Shown: one piece after another, positions 32,805-44,800 of the stretch
Numbering within the stretch: position 1 is the stretch's first letter
Layout of the letters: every line of letters begins with the position of its first letter
Source: Chalciporus piperatus
Taxonomy: Eukaryota; Basidiomycota; Agaricomycetes; Boletales; Boletaceae
NCBI GenBank assembly: GCA_038093975.1
Contig: JBBPTG010000021.1
Location: 62,001 to 126,000, forward strand
Direction of reading: 5' to 3'
DNA: 64,000 nucleotides
Made by a program: the position numbers and the translations under genes
Notes under the pieces: model-generated
Databases searched by the model: none
Told to the model about the DNA's origin: nothing
What the model saw: only the letters and a program-made list of their open reading frames with translations

Positions 32805-33139
32805 CCATTGAGGCTCAACCCATTGGGCCATCCCTACACATTGACACTGATTGCATCGGCCCATTCCTACGCATTGAGGCTCAATGCATCGGCCCATCCC
32901 TACACATTGAGGCTCCATGCATCGGCCCATTCCTACACATTGAGGTTCAATGCATCGGCCCATCCCTACACATTGACACTGATTGCATCGGCCCATTCCT
33001 ACGCATTGAGCCTCAATGCATCGGCCCATCCCTACACATTGACACTGATTGCATCGGCCCATCCCTACGCATTGAGGCTCAACCCATCGGCCCATTCCTA
33101 CACATTGACACTGATTGCATCGGCCCATTCCTACGCATT
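32805..33139 (-). repeat. 33-bp tandem array, right arm of C, truncated
   Basis: About ten inverted units (CATCGGCCCATTCCTAC) end abruptly at the first base of element B. Confidence 0.85.
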
Positions 33140-36089
33140 CATCAGCAACACTGCAAAAAGTCTGAAGTTACTGGAATGACTGGATCAGTTAAACCAGTAC
33201 GCCAGTTGCTCAGTTGCCCAGTCATCCAGTCAGCCAGTCATTTCAGTAATCTCATTGGTTCATTAGCCCAGTCACTTCAGTAGTCTCAGTAGTCTCAGTA
33301 GCTCAGTAGCCCAGTGTTCCAGTCATCCAGTTATCTCAGTAGCCTAGTAGCCCAGTTTCCCAGTCATGTAGTCATCTCAGCAGCCTAGTAGCACAGTGCC
33401 CTAGTCATCCAGCAATCCAGTTGTCTCATTACTCCAGCCATCCAGTATTCCAGTATTCCAGTAATCTAGTCACTCAGTGGTCCAGTAATCCAGTAGTCTC
33501 AGTAATCCAGTCACTCAGTGATCCAGTAATCTAGTCACTCCAGTCACTCCAGTCACACAAGTGACACCAGTAACCCAGTCACCAGTCACTCCCAGTCACC
33601 TCAGTAATCCAGCCACCCAGTAATTCAGTCACCCAGTCACCTCAGTAACCCAGTAATCCAGTCACCCAGTCCCAATTACTAGTTCACTATATCTTATGAT
33701 TAATTCACGACAGTTCAGAAAATGCGAAATATATTATGTCTAACTATTACATGTATTGTGGTACAATAGTTACAAGTTAATGAAGTGCCATGCAACACGA
33801 GCAGCTATGTACGAGGTGAGTAGGTGTGTTAGTCAACAAATAAACACGAACCTTTGAAGCCAGCGGGGCTGTTGAGCCCGCGCCGGCTTCGTTGTTTGAG
33901 CTTGAGGTGGTGAGAAGTGGTGGTAGCGGGCCGAGCAGTGCGAGCAGCTGTTTGTGGGGTGAGCAGGTGGCTTATCACTCACCTCGTGAAGCCGGCGGGG
34001 CCGTTGAGCCCACGCCGGCCGCGTTTTCGCGTTTTCGCGTTTTCGTCGTTTTCGTGTCGAGAGTGGTGTGGTAGGTGGTAGTGGGCCGAGCAGTGCAAGC
34101 GGCTGTTTGCGGGGTGAGCAGGTGGCTTATCACTCACCTCGTGAAGCCGGCGGGGCTGTTGAGCCCACGCCGGCCGCGTTTTCGCGTTTTCGTCGTTTTC
34201 GTGTCGAGAGTGAGGTGGTAGGTGGCAGCAGGCTGTTTGCGAGGTGAGCGGATATGGTGGTGAGCGAGTTTTCACTCACCTGGCGATGCCGGCGGGGCTT
34301 TTGAGCCCTCGCCGGCCGTTTTGTTGTTGTTGAGGTGTGGTGTAGTGGTGAGAGAGAGTCGAAGAGGTGGCGCGGCAAATTCAACATGGTCACGTGACTT
34401 TTTCGCGCGGATTTTGTGTCAAGTCCGAGCATTAGGGAAATGTAGCTACACTTTATTAGGATCTCCTACACTAGATAGCTACCATATTTTTTGTACACTT
34501 GTGTATGCTTTTTTGTACACTTTCAATAGGTTTGATCTCCACATACTTTGCTACACTTGTAACTACACACTTACTGCGCTTTTTTGTACACTTTTGCTAC
34601 ACTCTAACCTAATACACTTTCCCACACTTGTAACTACACATTTACTACGCTTTTTTGTACACTTTTGTTACACTCAATCTAGCTACACTTTCCTACACAT
34701 TTGATTCAAGTTTTACTACGCTTTTTTGTTACACTTTGCTACACTCAATCACTACACTTGTAACTACACTTTTAGTACACTTTTTTGTCCACTTTAGCTA
34801 CACTCTATCACTACACACTTTCCCACACATTTCACTACACTTTTACTACGCTTTTTTGTACACTTTTGCTACACTCAATCTAGCTACACTTTCCCACACT
34901 CTTGACTACACTTTTACTACGCTTTTTTGTACACTTTGCTCACTCAATCTAGCTATACTTTCCCACACTTGTAACTACACTTTTACTACGCTTTTTTGTA
35001 CACTTCACTACACTCAATCCTAATACCCTTTCCCACATTGTTAACTACACTTTTAGTACACATTTTTGTGGACTTTAGCTATAATCCATCCTATGAATGA
35101 TTATAAAATGTCACTAATTAGAATGACTCTATTAGATGACTGAGTAGTACTGGAGTGATTGGGTGAGCTGAGGGCTGGGTAACTGGATAACTGGTATGAC
35201 TGGTGTGACTGAAGTGACTGGATTACTGGACCACAGGATGACTGGATTACTGGAGTGACTGGATTACTGAGGTGACTGGATTACTGGAGTGACTTGTGTG
35301 ACTTGTGTGACTTGTGTGACTTGTGTGACTGGATTGACTGGACCACTGAGTGACTAGATTACTGGAATACTGGAATACTGGATGGCTGGAGTAATGAGAC
35401 AACTGGATTGCTGGATGACTAGGGCACTGGGCTACTAGGCTGCTGAGATGACTACATGACTGGGAAACTGAGCTACTAGGCTACTGAGATGTCTGGATGA
35501 CTGGAACACTGGGCTACTGAGCTACTGAGACTACTGAAGTGACTGGATGATTGGATGACTGGGCTGCTGGGTTACTGGAACTACTGGATGACTGGATGAC
35601 TGGGATGCTGGGTTACTGGAACTACTGGATGACTGAATGACTGAATGACTGGGCTACTGAGACTACTGAAGTAACTGGATGACTTGATGACTGGGCTGCT
35701 GGGTTACTGGAACTACTGGATAACTGGAACACTTGGCCACTGGACTAATGAGACCACTGAAATGACTGGATGATTGGATGACTGAGTTACTGGGACTACT
35801 GAAATGACTGGATGACTGGATGACTGGATGACTGGGCTGCTGGATGACTGAGACTACTGAGACTACTGGATGACTGAATGACTGAGCTACTGAAGCTACT
35901 GAAATGACTGGATGACTGGGCCACTAGGCCACTGGGTTACTAAGACTACTGAAACTACTTGATGACTGGGTGACTAGGTTACTGAAACTACTGAAACTAC
36001 TGAAACTACTTGTTACTGGGCCACTGGACTACTGATTTAACTGATCCAGTCATTTCAGTAACTTCAGACTTTTTGCAGTGTTGCTGATG
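33140..36089 (-). mobile_element. Element B: second copy of the satellite-like element, inverted relative to A
   Basis: It is 2950 bp against 2949 in A and has the same order of blocks reversed: ACTGG/CCAGT arrays, four GC-rich hairpin units (about 33865-34320), the GTGTACAAAAAAGCG-type array (about 34430-35050) and the long CCAGT-type array (to 36060). The ends again read CATCAGCAAC...GTTGCTGATG. Identity with A looks very high by eye. Its left neighbour is the array of element C and its right neighbour is the middle of a Gypsy pol, with no duplication. Confidence 0.85.
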
Positions 36090-39000
36090 TGTAAAGCCAA
36101 CGACCAACTCTTCACTCGACCTACCCCTCCTCCTCGACACTCTTATATAACCCCGGAAGTCGATCAACAACTCTATGACTACCTGGACTCTGAAACCGAA
36201 TCCACCTTTCTTAACCGCGCTTACGAAAACCATACCCTAAACCGCATTATTCGTTGCGGTTCACGCTTTGTCCCCAATCATGTTGTCGCTCGCCTTACCC
36301 GAGCTACTGAACTCGCAATCGCAGCCGAACTGGCTAAACCCAAACCTATCCTTCCAAAAGAATATGCCAGATATACCTCAGTTTTCGATGAACCCTCAGC
36401 TGGTCACCTTCCTCCATCTCGGGTTTATGACCACGAGATTAACCTGAAGGAATCCTTCGTCCCTAAAATTGGAAAACTTTATCCGCTATCTCCGGATGAA
36501 AGGAAAGCCACAGAAGACTTCCTCGAAGAGAACCTGCGTACGGGAAAGATACGTCCTTCCAATTCCCCCCAGGCATCCCCCTTCTTCTTCGTCAAGAAGA
36601 AAGATGGAAAACTCCGCCCTTGCCAAGACTATCGATATCTCAACGAACACACTACCCGAGACGCGTACCCACTTCCCCTCATCGGGGATCTCGTCGACAA
36701 ATTGAAAGACGCCAGAGTCTTTACCAAGTTTGATGTGCGATGGGGTTACAACAATGTCCGCATCAAAGACGGACACCAGTGGAAAGCCGCTTTCCTCACC
36801 CACAAAGGGCTCTTTGAACCGACTGTGATGTTCTTCGGACTGAACAACTCTCCAGCCACCTTCCAACGCTTCATGAACGACTCTTTTCGAGACATGATAG
36901 CTGAAGGGTGGCTTGTCATCTATATGGACGACCTTCTCATCTTTTCTCCCGACGATGCTACTCACACCGCTCGCACACAACGAGTCCTTGAACGGATGCA
37001 AGAGCTAGACCTCCATCTTCGTTTAGAGAAATGCAACTTCGCCGTAAACGAAGTAGAATATCTTGGCATGATCGTCCGCCCCGGAGAGCTTGCCATGGAT
37101 CCCGTCAAACTCGACGGCATCTCTCAATGGCCCATTCCCACTACCGTCAAAGAAGTTCGCTCATTCCTTGGCTTTGCCAACTTCTATCGACGCTTTATCC
37201 CAAATTACTCCTTAGTCGCCCGCCCTTTGATCGATCTGACCAAAAAGGATCATCGATGGGACTGGAACAATGCCTGCCAAGATGCCTTCGCCCGTCTAAA
37301 ACAGATGTTCCTGGCGAAACCCGTCTTACGCTTCCCAGACCTTTCCAAACCCTTCGCCATCGCAACCGACGCCTCTAAATTTGCCTCTGGAGGTATACTC
37401 CTCCAAACTGACGCCAACGGCGATTGGCACCCCTGTTCCTACCTCTCCCAATCCTTTGGTGACGCTGAACGGAACTACGATATCTATGATCGTGAACTCC
37501 TCGCCGTGATCCGTGCACTCAAAACCTGGCGACATTATCTCCACGGCTCTCCCTTCCCTGTCCAAGTCTTCACTGATCACAAAAACCTGACCTACTTCCG
37601 CCAACCCCAGAATCTAAACCGTCGACAAGCCCGCTGGCTCCTCGATCTTGCTGACTTTGACCTGAAAATGATTCATGTTCCTGGCTCATCCCTCGCCGGT
37701 CCCGATGCCTTATCTAGGCGTGCTGATCACTTTCCCATCAACGCCGATGACAATGCGGGTACCACTCTACTACCACCCTCCCTATTTGTCCGTGTCATCG
37801 ACGCCGCCATGAACAACCACATTTCCAGTCTTTCCAAAGATGACCCATTTCTCCTCACCACATTACAAGCGATTGACGGCGATATCCCAGCGCCATTCCG
37901 ATCCCGGCTGGCTGACTGGCAGATGAATAACGGTGTCCTGACCTACCAAGGTCGCGTTTACATTCCACCGGACGAAAACTTACGTCGCACTGTCGTCCAA
38001 CGCTGCCATGATCACCCCACCGCCGGCCACCCGGGTTATCTCAAAACTAGACAGCTGGTTGCTGCTGAATTCTGGTGGCCTGGTCTTGCACAGTTTGTGC
38101 GTAAATATGTCGAAGGATGCGCAACCTGCCAGCAGAACAAAGCGAACACGCATCCAACTACTCCACCCTTGATGCCCATACCGTCAAAGAGCTCCAAACC
38201 ATTCCAGCAAGTGTCCTGTGACCTAATCACCGACCTGCCCATCTCCAATGGCTTCGATTCTCTATTGGTCGTGGTCGACCACGGGCTTACAAAGGGGGTA
38301 ATTCTCTGCCCTACTAAGAAAACTGTCACCGCCGAAGGGATTGCCTCCCTCTTTTTCCACAAAGTCTACCTGAGATTCGGTCTTTACGACAAAATCATCA
38401 GCGACCGAGGACCACAATTCGCATCCGAGTTCGCTCGTGAACTAGGACGAATCCTTGGATACGACCTTTCCCTCTCCACCGCCTACCATCCCCAATCCGA
38501 TGGGGAAACTGAACGTGTCAACCAGGAAGTAGAAACCTATCTCCGAATCTACTGTGGAGATAACCCCATATCCTGGGCTGATTCTATCTCCCACGCCGAA
38601 TTTGCACACAATCATCGACCCCACTCTGTCACCGGCAAATCCCCGTTCTATCTCATGATGGGATATGAACCCCGTCCTCTTCCTTCGGTGATTGCCGACT
38701 CCGCTTTACCCGCTGTCGAACTTCGCCTTCACTCCCTCACTGCTGCCAGAGACGAAGCACTCGCCTCACACGAGCTTGCTAGACAAGTGATGTCCGCACG
38801 AACTCGACAGAAGTTCAAACCATTTGCCAAAGGAGACAAAGTCTGGCTAGAAGCAAGAAACCTCAAACGGTCCCTTACTTCCCCAAAGTTCGCCCCGAAA
38901 CGAGAAGGACCCTTTACCATCACGCAGGTCTTATCCCCACTATCTTATAAACTCCGCCTCCCACAAACGTGGAAGATCCACCCCGTGTTTCATGCTTCTC

Positions 39001-39302
39001 TGTTATCACCCTATCGCGAAAACCCCGTACACGGACCGAACTTCCCGGCTCCACCACCTGACTTGATAGAAGGCGAAGAAGAATATGAGATCGAAAAGAT
39101 TCTCCGACACCGAAGTTTCTCCGGACGCCACTCGTACCTGGTTTGCTGGAAAGGATATACTGCTGACGAAGATCGCTGGCTCAAAGAGACAGACCTTACC
39201 CACGCCAAGGATGTTCTTGAAAACTATAAGAAAGCTCATCCATCCGCCTTCCCTTCTTCCTCAAGATCCCCATCTTCTGTCAGACGCAAAACTCGCCGCT
39301 GA
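36090..39302 (+). pseudogene. pol: Gypsy-2 pol fragment (RT, RNase H, integrase, chromodomain)
   Basis: The pol frame is open for over 1070 codons but starts only after the protease, at the Cys-Lys-Ala-Asn-Asp-Gln that matches about 19050 in Gypsy-1. Everything 5' of it (LTR, gag, protease) is replaced by element B. Reverse transcriptase (YMDD), RNase H and integrase motifs are intact. The chromodomain has LVCWKGY where Gypsy-1 has LVRWKGY. It cannot be expressed from its own LTR. Confidence 0.92.
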
Positions 39303-39306
39303 AACT

Positions 39307-39715
39307 ATGTCTGCTCCCACTACCCCTTCGTCGACCACTATGTCTTCCATTTCTTCTCTATCTCGTTCTTCCTCTTCTCCTACTTACCCCCCCGGTTTAC
39401 CTATTCGCTCTCTACCTATTCAACCCACTCGTCCCTCTTCTCCCGAACCCGCTAGCCCAACCGTCGCTGAGGCTGGATGGAATACCACTGGTCTTCCACT
39501 AAACTCCGCTGAATGGCCAGTCTTGCAGGAAGACCTAGATGCCCCCACTCATATTGCCGCTATTCCCACCGTCAGAGTCTTACCCATCGAGTTACCACTC
39601 ACCGCTCATCGTCTTCGTGACGAGTTGATGGACAATGCCGTCATGGACCGTATGTCCCAATTCTTACTTGACTCATGTCTCTCTGTACCCATCGGCGCCC
39701 ACCTTGATCTGGGGT
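39307..39715 (+). pseudogene. Gypsy-2 third ORF, N-terminal part
   Basis: It begins MSAPTTPSSTT as in Gypsy-1 and keeps the roughly 105 bp deleted there (ELPLTAHRLRDELMDNAVMD...). It is cut at 39716 by the Copia 5' LTR. The zinc-knuckle half is absent. Confidence 0.8.
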
Positions 39716-39900
39716 TGTTGAACGTAGCGTACATTCTTAGTATAGAAGGTATTTACCACGCTTGTTCTATATCACATTCGGACTCAGTCGATCTGAGTTC
39801 TAATACAACTTGACTTGTAACCACAACGTTCGAAGTTACTCAATAACCTTCACTGCTAGGTAAGCACCAGAAGTAGTTCCTCATCGGAACCCTCTCAACA
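39716..39900 (+). repeat. Copia 5' LTR
   Basis: It starts TGTTGAACGTAGCG and ends CCTCTCAACA. It is a direct copy of 45912-46095 with several substitutions. Confidence 0.92.
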
Positions 39901-39914
39901 GGTTATGAGCCCTG
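39901..39914 (+). promoter_or_regulatory. Copia primer-binding site (half-tRNA initiator Met type)
   Basis: GGTTATGAGCCCTG directly follows the LTR. It is the complement of the anticodon arm of initiator tRNA-Met (CAGGGCTCATAACC, CAT anticodon), not of a tRNA 3' end. Drosophila copia is known to use a cleaved initiator tRNA-Met half in this way. Confidence 0.75.
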
Positions 39915-40188
39915 GGTAGCTCAGCTGTGCGCGAAAGCGCCGCTGACTACTCTGGTGTTCTTGCCTACAAGAACGTTTGGTCGCTCTGTGCGGTTCTACC
40001 GCCGAGCATCCCTCTGATGCGGTCACGCTCAGAAGGGACATGACCACAATGAGTCAGATCCCATGGGGAGACTATGTCCCCCTAGGATATGGGCTCTGAG
40101 CGTTCACGCTGACGCGGTCTCACCCGCTCCCTTTTCTCCTCTTCGATTAAAGGCAATGCTGACGCCTCATCCCACTAGATACTCAACT

Positions 40189-41178
40189 ATGTCCTCCGCT
40201 CTCAAAGAGATTGCCCGCCTTAACGGAACCAACTATACGCGTTGGGCCGAGGAGATGCAGGATTATATCCGCTCCCAAGGCTTGTGGCAGAAGGTAATGG
40301 TGCGCGCTATGCCCGCCATCACTGATACCCCGCCTGCCACTCAGGCGCAGATCGATGCTTGGTCAGACGACGACGACAAGGTTCTCGGCTCCATGCGCAT
40401 GCGCCTCGAAACGCATGTCGCCAGCCAATTCCCCATCACGACTCACCCCGACTCCGTCTCGCTCTGGAACGCCATCAAGTTGCGTTACGACTCTACATCA
40501 GACGCCGCTGCGTACTCAGAGATTCAGAAGATGCTCGCCATCAACTTCCCCAAGGAAGACCATCCGGGAAAGACCTTCGCCGCTCTCAACAGCTCGTTTG
40601 CGAAGCTGAACACTCTGACGTACACGATCCCAGAAAACATCCAGAGGATGTTCGTGTTGGCTAAGCTCCCCGCCTACGCCGACTACGTCGTGAAATCAGT
40701 CAACGAGAGATCCGTCCCTACCACCGTCACCACCGCCACTCCCGCTCCCGCTGCACCTACCCTGGTGCAGATCGAACAACGCGTCGTCGCTGCCTACCAG
40801 CAGCATATCTCCCGACGTGTGCCGAAGAATGCGCAGCCTGCTCAGCAGGCAAACCAGATCTCCGCTGTTAAGCGGAAGGGGGACGACCCCAAGTTTAATC
40901 AACAACAGGAGTCATCTGCCTCGCAGAAGCCGGAAGGCGAGCAGAAGAAGAAGAAGCGCAGGGAAGGTAAACGCTCGGAGAAGGGCAAGAAGAAGCGCGA
41001 CGAACGTCGCGCCAATGCGAACGACGCTTCTGCGTCCTTCGCCTTCTCCTCGTTCTCCAACGCCCCGGTACTTAGCCCGGCCTCCACCGTCTTCACTTCC
41101 CCCGTCGTCGACCCTCGCACTCTTGCGCACACCACCGGCGCACATCAATACGGTCCTCCAGCCTTTCCCCACACCTAG
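40189..41178 (+). pseudogene. gag: Copia Gag part, stopped by a MITE
   Basis: It begins MSSALKEIARLNGTNY, the typical start of Copia Gag with the LNGTNY-W motif, covers the UBN2-type Gag region to about residue 180, and continues in a Lys/Arg-rich stretch (KKKKRREGKR). An in-frame ATG at 40156 is an alternative start. The stop at 41176-41178 is the TAG at the tip of the inserted MITE; the frame originally ran on at 41879. Confidence 0.85.
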
Positions 41179-41870
41179 TGTTTAAAAGTCCAGTTACATA
41201 ACTGGAAAAAAACCGAAACTTAACTTAACTGGAGCGAAATATAACTGAAACCGGGTGAAAAATTGTAACTGGTTACGTCCAGTTTCAGTTACAGTTTTGT
41301 CACTTCCAAAATTTTACAAAACTGTACACAAACTGGTTATAACTGGGTATAAATAATAACCTATATATGGTCATCTACCACTATTTTTCCTGACTTTGTA
41401 CAAATTTTTCCGACCTTATTTGACTTTCTTTCTGAATATTGAAGTAAATTGATGAAATGACTGATTGAGACACACTCAACTCAAATACACATGTTAATTT
41501 GCACTGCTGAGATTACATATTTGCTTGTATTTTACTTAACTTGACCTCCCTTCCAATGCTATATCCACCAAAACATATGATAATCATGGTAACTTGAATA
41601 TAATAAAATGAGCATATCTTCACAAGGACTGAACCAAATCACATGATCCAGGGGTCATTTTAAAGCTACGAATCAGGGCTTTCTAATGTTTGTCCAGTTA
41701 TTACAAAAAACCGGTCACAAACCGGTCACAAACTGGACCATAACTGATATGACAGTTATGTAGAGTTTCAGTTCAGTTAAACTGATTTTGCCAAAATTGA
41801 TAACCAGTTACAGTTACAGTTTTGTCAAAAGAGGTACAAAAACTTAACTTAACTGGACTTTTAAACACTA
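41176..41870. mobile_element. hAT-type MITE (695 bp) inside the Copia ORF
   Basis: The ends are inverted repeats TAGTGTTTAAAAGTCCAGTT, flanked by the 8-bp duplication CCCACACC (41168-41175 and 41871-41878). The TAG-type ends and 8-bp duplication indicate hAT mobilisation. It is AT-rich and full of AACTGG/CCAGTT words, with no coding capacity. Confidence 0.9.
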
Positions 41871-41878
41871 CCCACACC

Positions 41879-44800
41879 CAGAACACCATATCCCTCGCGG
41901 ACCGGCTGGGTGTCACGCCTACTATCGAGACCGTCCGTACGCTTGACCCTGTGGCTAACCGCCACATCAACTACGACGCCCCCGTCTCTCTCCCGCGCTC
42001 GCCCTTCTATAAGAAGGATGGCGCCTCCATGTCCTATCCGGTCAATGACCATAGGACCCTCCAACACCAACTCGGTGCGGCCTACTTTGGCCCTTCTGGT
42101 TTCTCTCGTATTCACGAGACTCCCGACCGCTCTCTTTTAGAGCGTCTACAGGAAACCATTGAAGATGCTGAGATGGAGATCGCGTCCATCATGCCCCTCG
42201 ACGAGGAGTATGAGGCGGAGGGCGAGGACACCGTCTCCTTAGGCGACGAAGCTCCTGACGAGTTCATCTCGCAGTACTTCGACTTTGGCGCCGCTGACGT
42301 TTGGCAAGTCCCTTTCCCGCTCTTTCTCTACACAGACACTGATGTGCGGCCTTCGCCACAGAAAATTGCATTTTATTGTAACATGTCTGATGTAGTAGAT
42401 AGAAATGAATCTACTGCTACCCCGTTCCAACTGTGTGATAACTGTTCGAAGAATGATAAGGGCAAGCAAAAGAGCGACGTGTATGACACACCAGCAGACC
42501 TATGGCTGCTAGATTCAGGGGCTTCGGCCCATTTTACAAATAATATCAACGATTTCGCCAAGTACAACGCTTTTACCAAGCCAGAGTACTCACAGACAGC
42601 GAACGGTCGTGCGCCAATTCTTGGCATCGGCACAGTTATTGTGGAGTTCAATGGAAACACCGTGCGGTTATCGCCGACCATATATATGCCCACATGCAAC
42701 ATTAAGCTTATTTCGATGGGCACATTGCTCAAAGATCAGTGTCTTACACTGAAAGCTGTTTTGAATGGTATCGAATTCCAAGATACCTGCATTAAAAAGA
42801 CCATTTTATCGTTTCATTCCCATGGTCGTGATACCATGTACTGGATCAAAGCGCCAACCGTCAAACCACATGCCAAGCCTATCAGCATGGCCGCTGTGGA
42901 CTACGACTTGCTACATCGCCGCCTCGGTCATCCCTCGCGTGACGTGCTCAAAGCCGCACGCAAACATCTCAAAGATTTCCCGGACGTTGAAATTCCGTCC
43001 AATCCTCCCATTTGTCCCGGTTGCGAACTCGGTAAACAGCCAAACAGGACGTTTCCTCATACTGAGACGCGTGCAAGCGCTCCTTTTGAGTTGATTCACT
43101 CTGATCTCAAGTCATTCGAGATAGAATTGTACCATAAGTTTAAATACGCGGTCGTATTCTACGATGACTTCACGTCAATGTCCTGGCTCGCCCTTATATG
43201 CACCAAGGACCAGACCCTTAAAATGGTCAAACAATTCATTGCTTTCGTCCGCACACAGTACAACGCCAAAGTAAAGGCTTGGAAATCCGATGCCGGAGGC
43301 GAATACACCTCCAAGGCATTCACGGAATACATGCGCGATGAGGGCATACGTATTCAACAGTCCGCCCCATACGCACATCAGCAGAACGGGCGTGCGGAAC
43401 GCTTAATCCGCACATTAATGGACAAAGCACAGGCGATGCGTTTACACGCTTGCCTACCCGATTCTTACTGGGAATTCGCTTTAACGCATGCATCCCACGT
43501 GTACAATCGTACACCAATGGCTAGGTTGAACTGGAAGACTCCTATGGAGAAACTTACAGGGGAACAATCCTCCGTCTCCCACCTAAGAGTATTCGGATGT
43601 GGTGCATACGTGCATCTTCCCGATGAAACAAGGAAAGGGAAACTACAACCTAAGTCCCAATTAATGATTTATCTCGGTGTTGCCCCTGGAAGTGAGCGCA
43701 ACTACATATTCATGCGCCCCAACAACTCCATGCACACGTCGGCACATGCCATCTTTGATGAGCATTTGTTTCCTAAGTGTTCCGGTGCACGCCCTCACAG
43801 GCCCGTAAGTCACCCACCCACTGAAGCACATCGACACACCGATGATGAAAACGAGTCTTCTGACTCTGACTCCTCTGACGATCAGTCTGATGCGGCTAGA
43901 CCCGCCCCTGATCCCCAGCCAGCACCAGCACGCCCGGAAACCCCACCAGCACCTGCGCCTGCACCTCCTGTCACACCGCCATCTGCTCGTCCACCAGCTG
44001 GACCACCTGATGCCCCACCTCGCCGATCTCAACGTGAACGCCGACCCCCTACTCGTCCTGGGAACGTCTATGGCGAAGACCGTCATCCTTTACAACAAAT
44101 TAAGGACATTGAGAAGAGATCTCGCTGGGAAAAGCTTATTGGACACGGCGAACCATCACGAGAACCGCAGCGTGAACAACCGATCCCAGGTTCCATGCCC
44201 GACTCTAATCCTTCGGAAGACGAGATCGAACGCATAACCAGGGAAGGGGGAGAGGCATTGATTAACTATCTTTGCTCTCGTGCTTATATTCCGGATGAAA
44301 TGAGTAATCCCAACTATCGCGAATGGAAATTCCGTGATATACTCAAACTTCCTGCCGAGGAACAAAAACTCTGGCGACAAGCCTGCGAAACAGAGCTTCA
44401 GATGCTCAAAGATCGCAAGGTTTACGAGATTGTAGATCGACCAGCTGATCGTAAGATCATTAAAAATCGCTGGGTATTCGACGTCAAGTCTGACGGTCGT
44501 AAACGCGCTCGCCTAGTAGCCAAAGGCTTCTCACAGGTTGAAGGCGTAGACTACGATCAGATCTTCTCCCCAGTCGTACGATACGAAACGGTGCGGTGTA
44601 TGCTCGCCCTTTCTACACTAGAGAACTGGTACATCACCGGTCTCGACGTACGATCTGCCTACCTATACGGCAAACTGGAAGAGGAACTCTACATGGAGTT
44701 TCCTGAGGGTTTTACGCCACCCGAACAAAAAGGCAAAGTCCTAAGACTACTGCGTGCTATATACGGCCTCAAACAAGCAGGATTATCCTGGTGGCGCACG

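Larger units (their letters stand above)
29640..33139. mobile_element. Element C: giant inverted repeat (foldback-like), right end cut by element B
   Basis: Two arms of 1.1-1.35 kb are inverted copies of each other: about 29660-30820 and 31790-33139. Each arm has, from outside in, a tandem array of 33-bp units, a degenerate array around CCCGAGCGGCTCACC, and a 90-bp unique piece (AGTTAGATACTACTCATAG). The centre (30820-31790) is single copy with no clear gene. The right arm stops inside its 33-bp array where element B begins. Family is unknown. Confidence 0.78.

Noticed and set aside
40912..41172. Antisense frames over Copia gag
   Set aside because: They are shadows of the Lys/Arg-rich coding strand, with no independent features.
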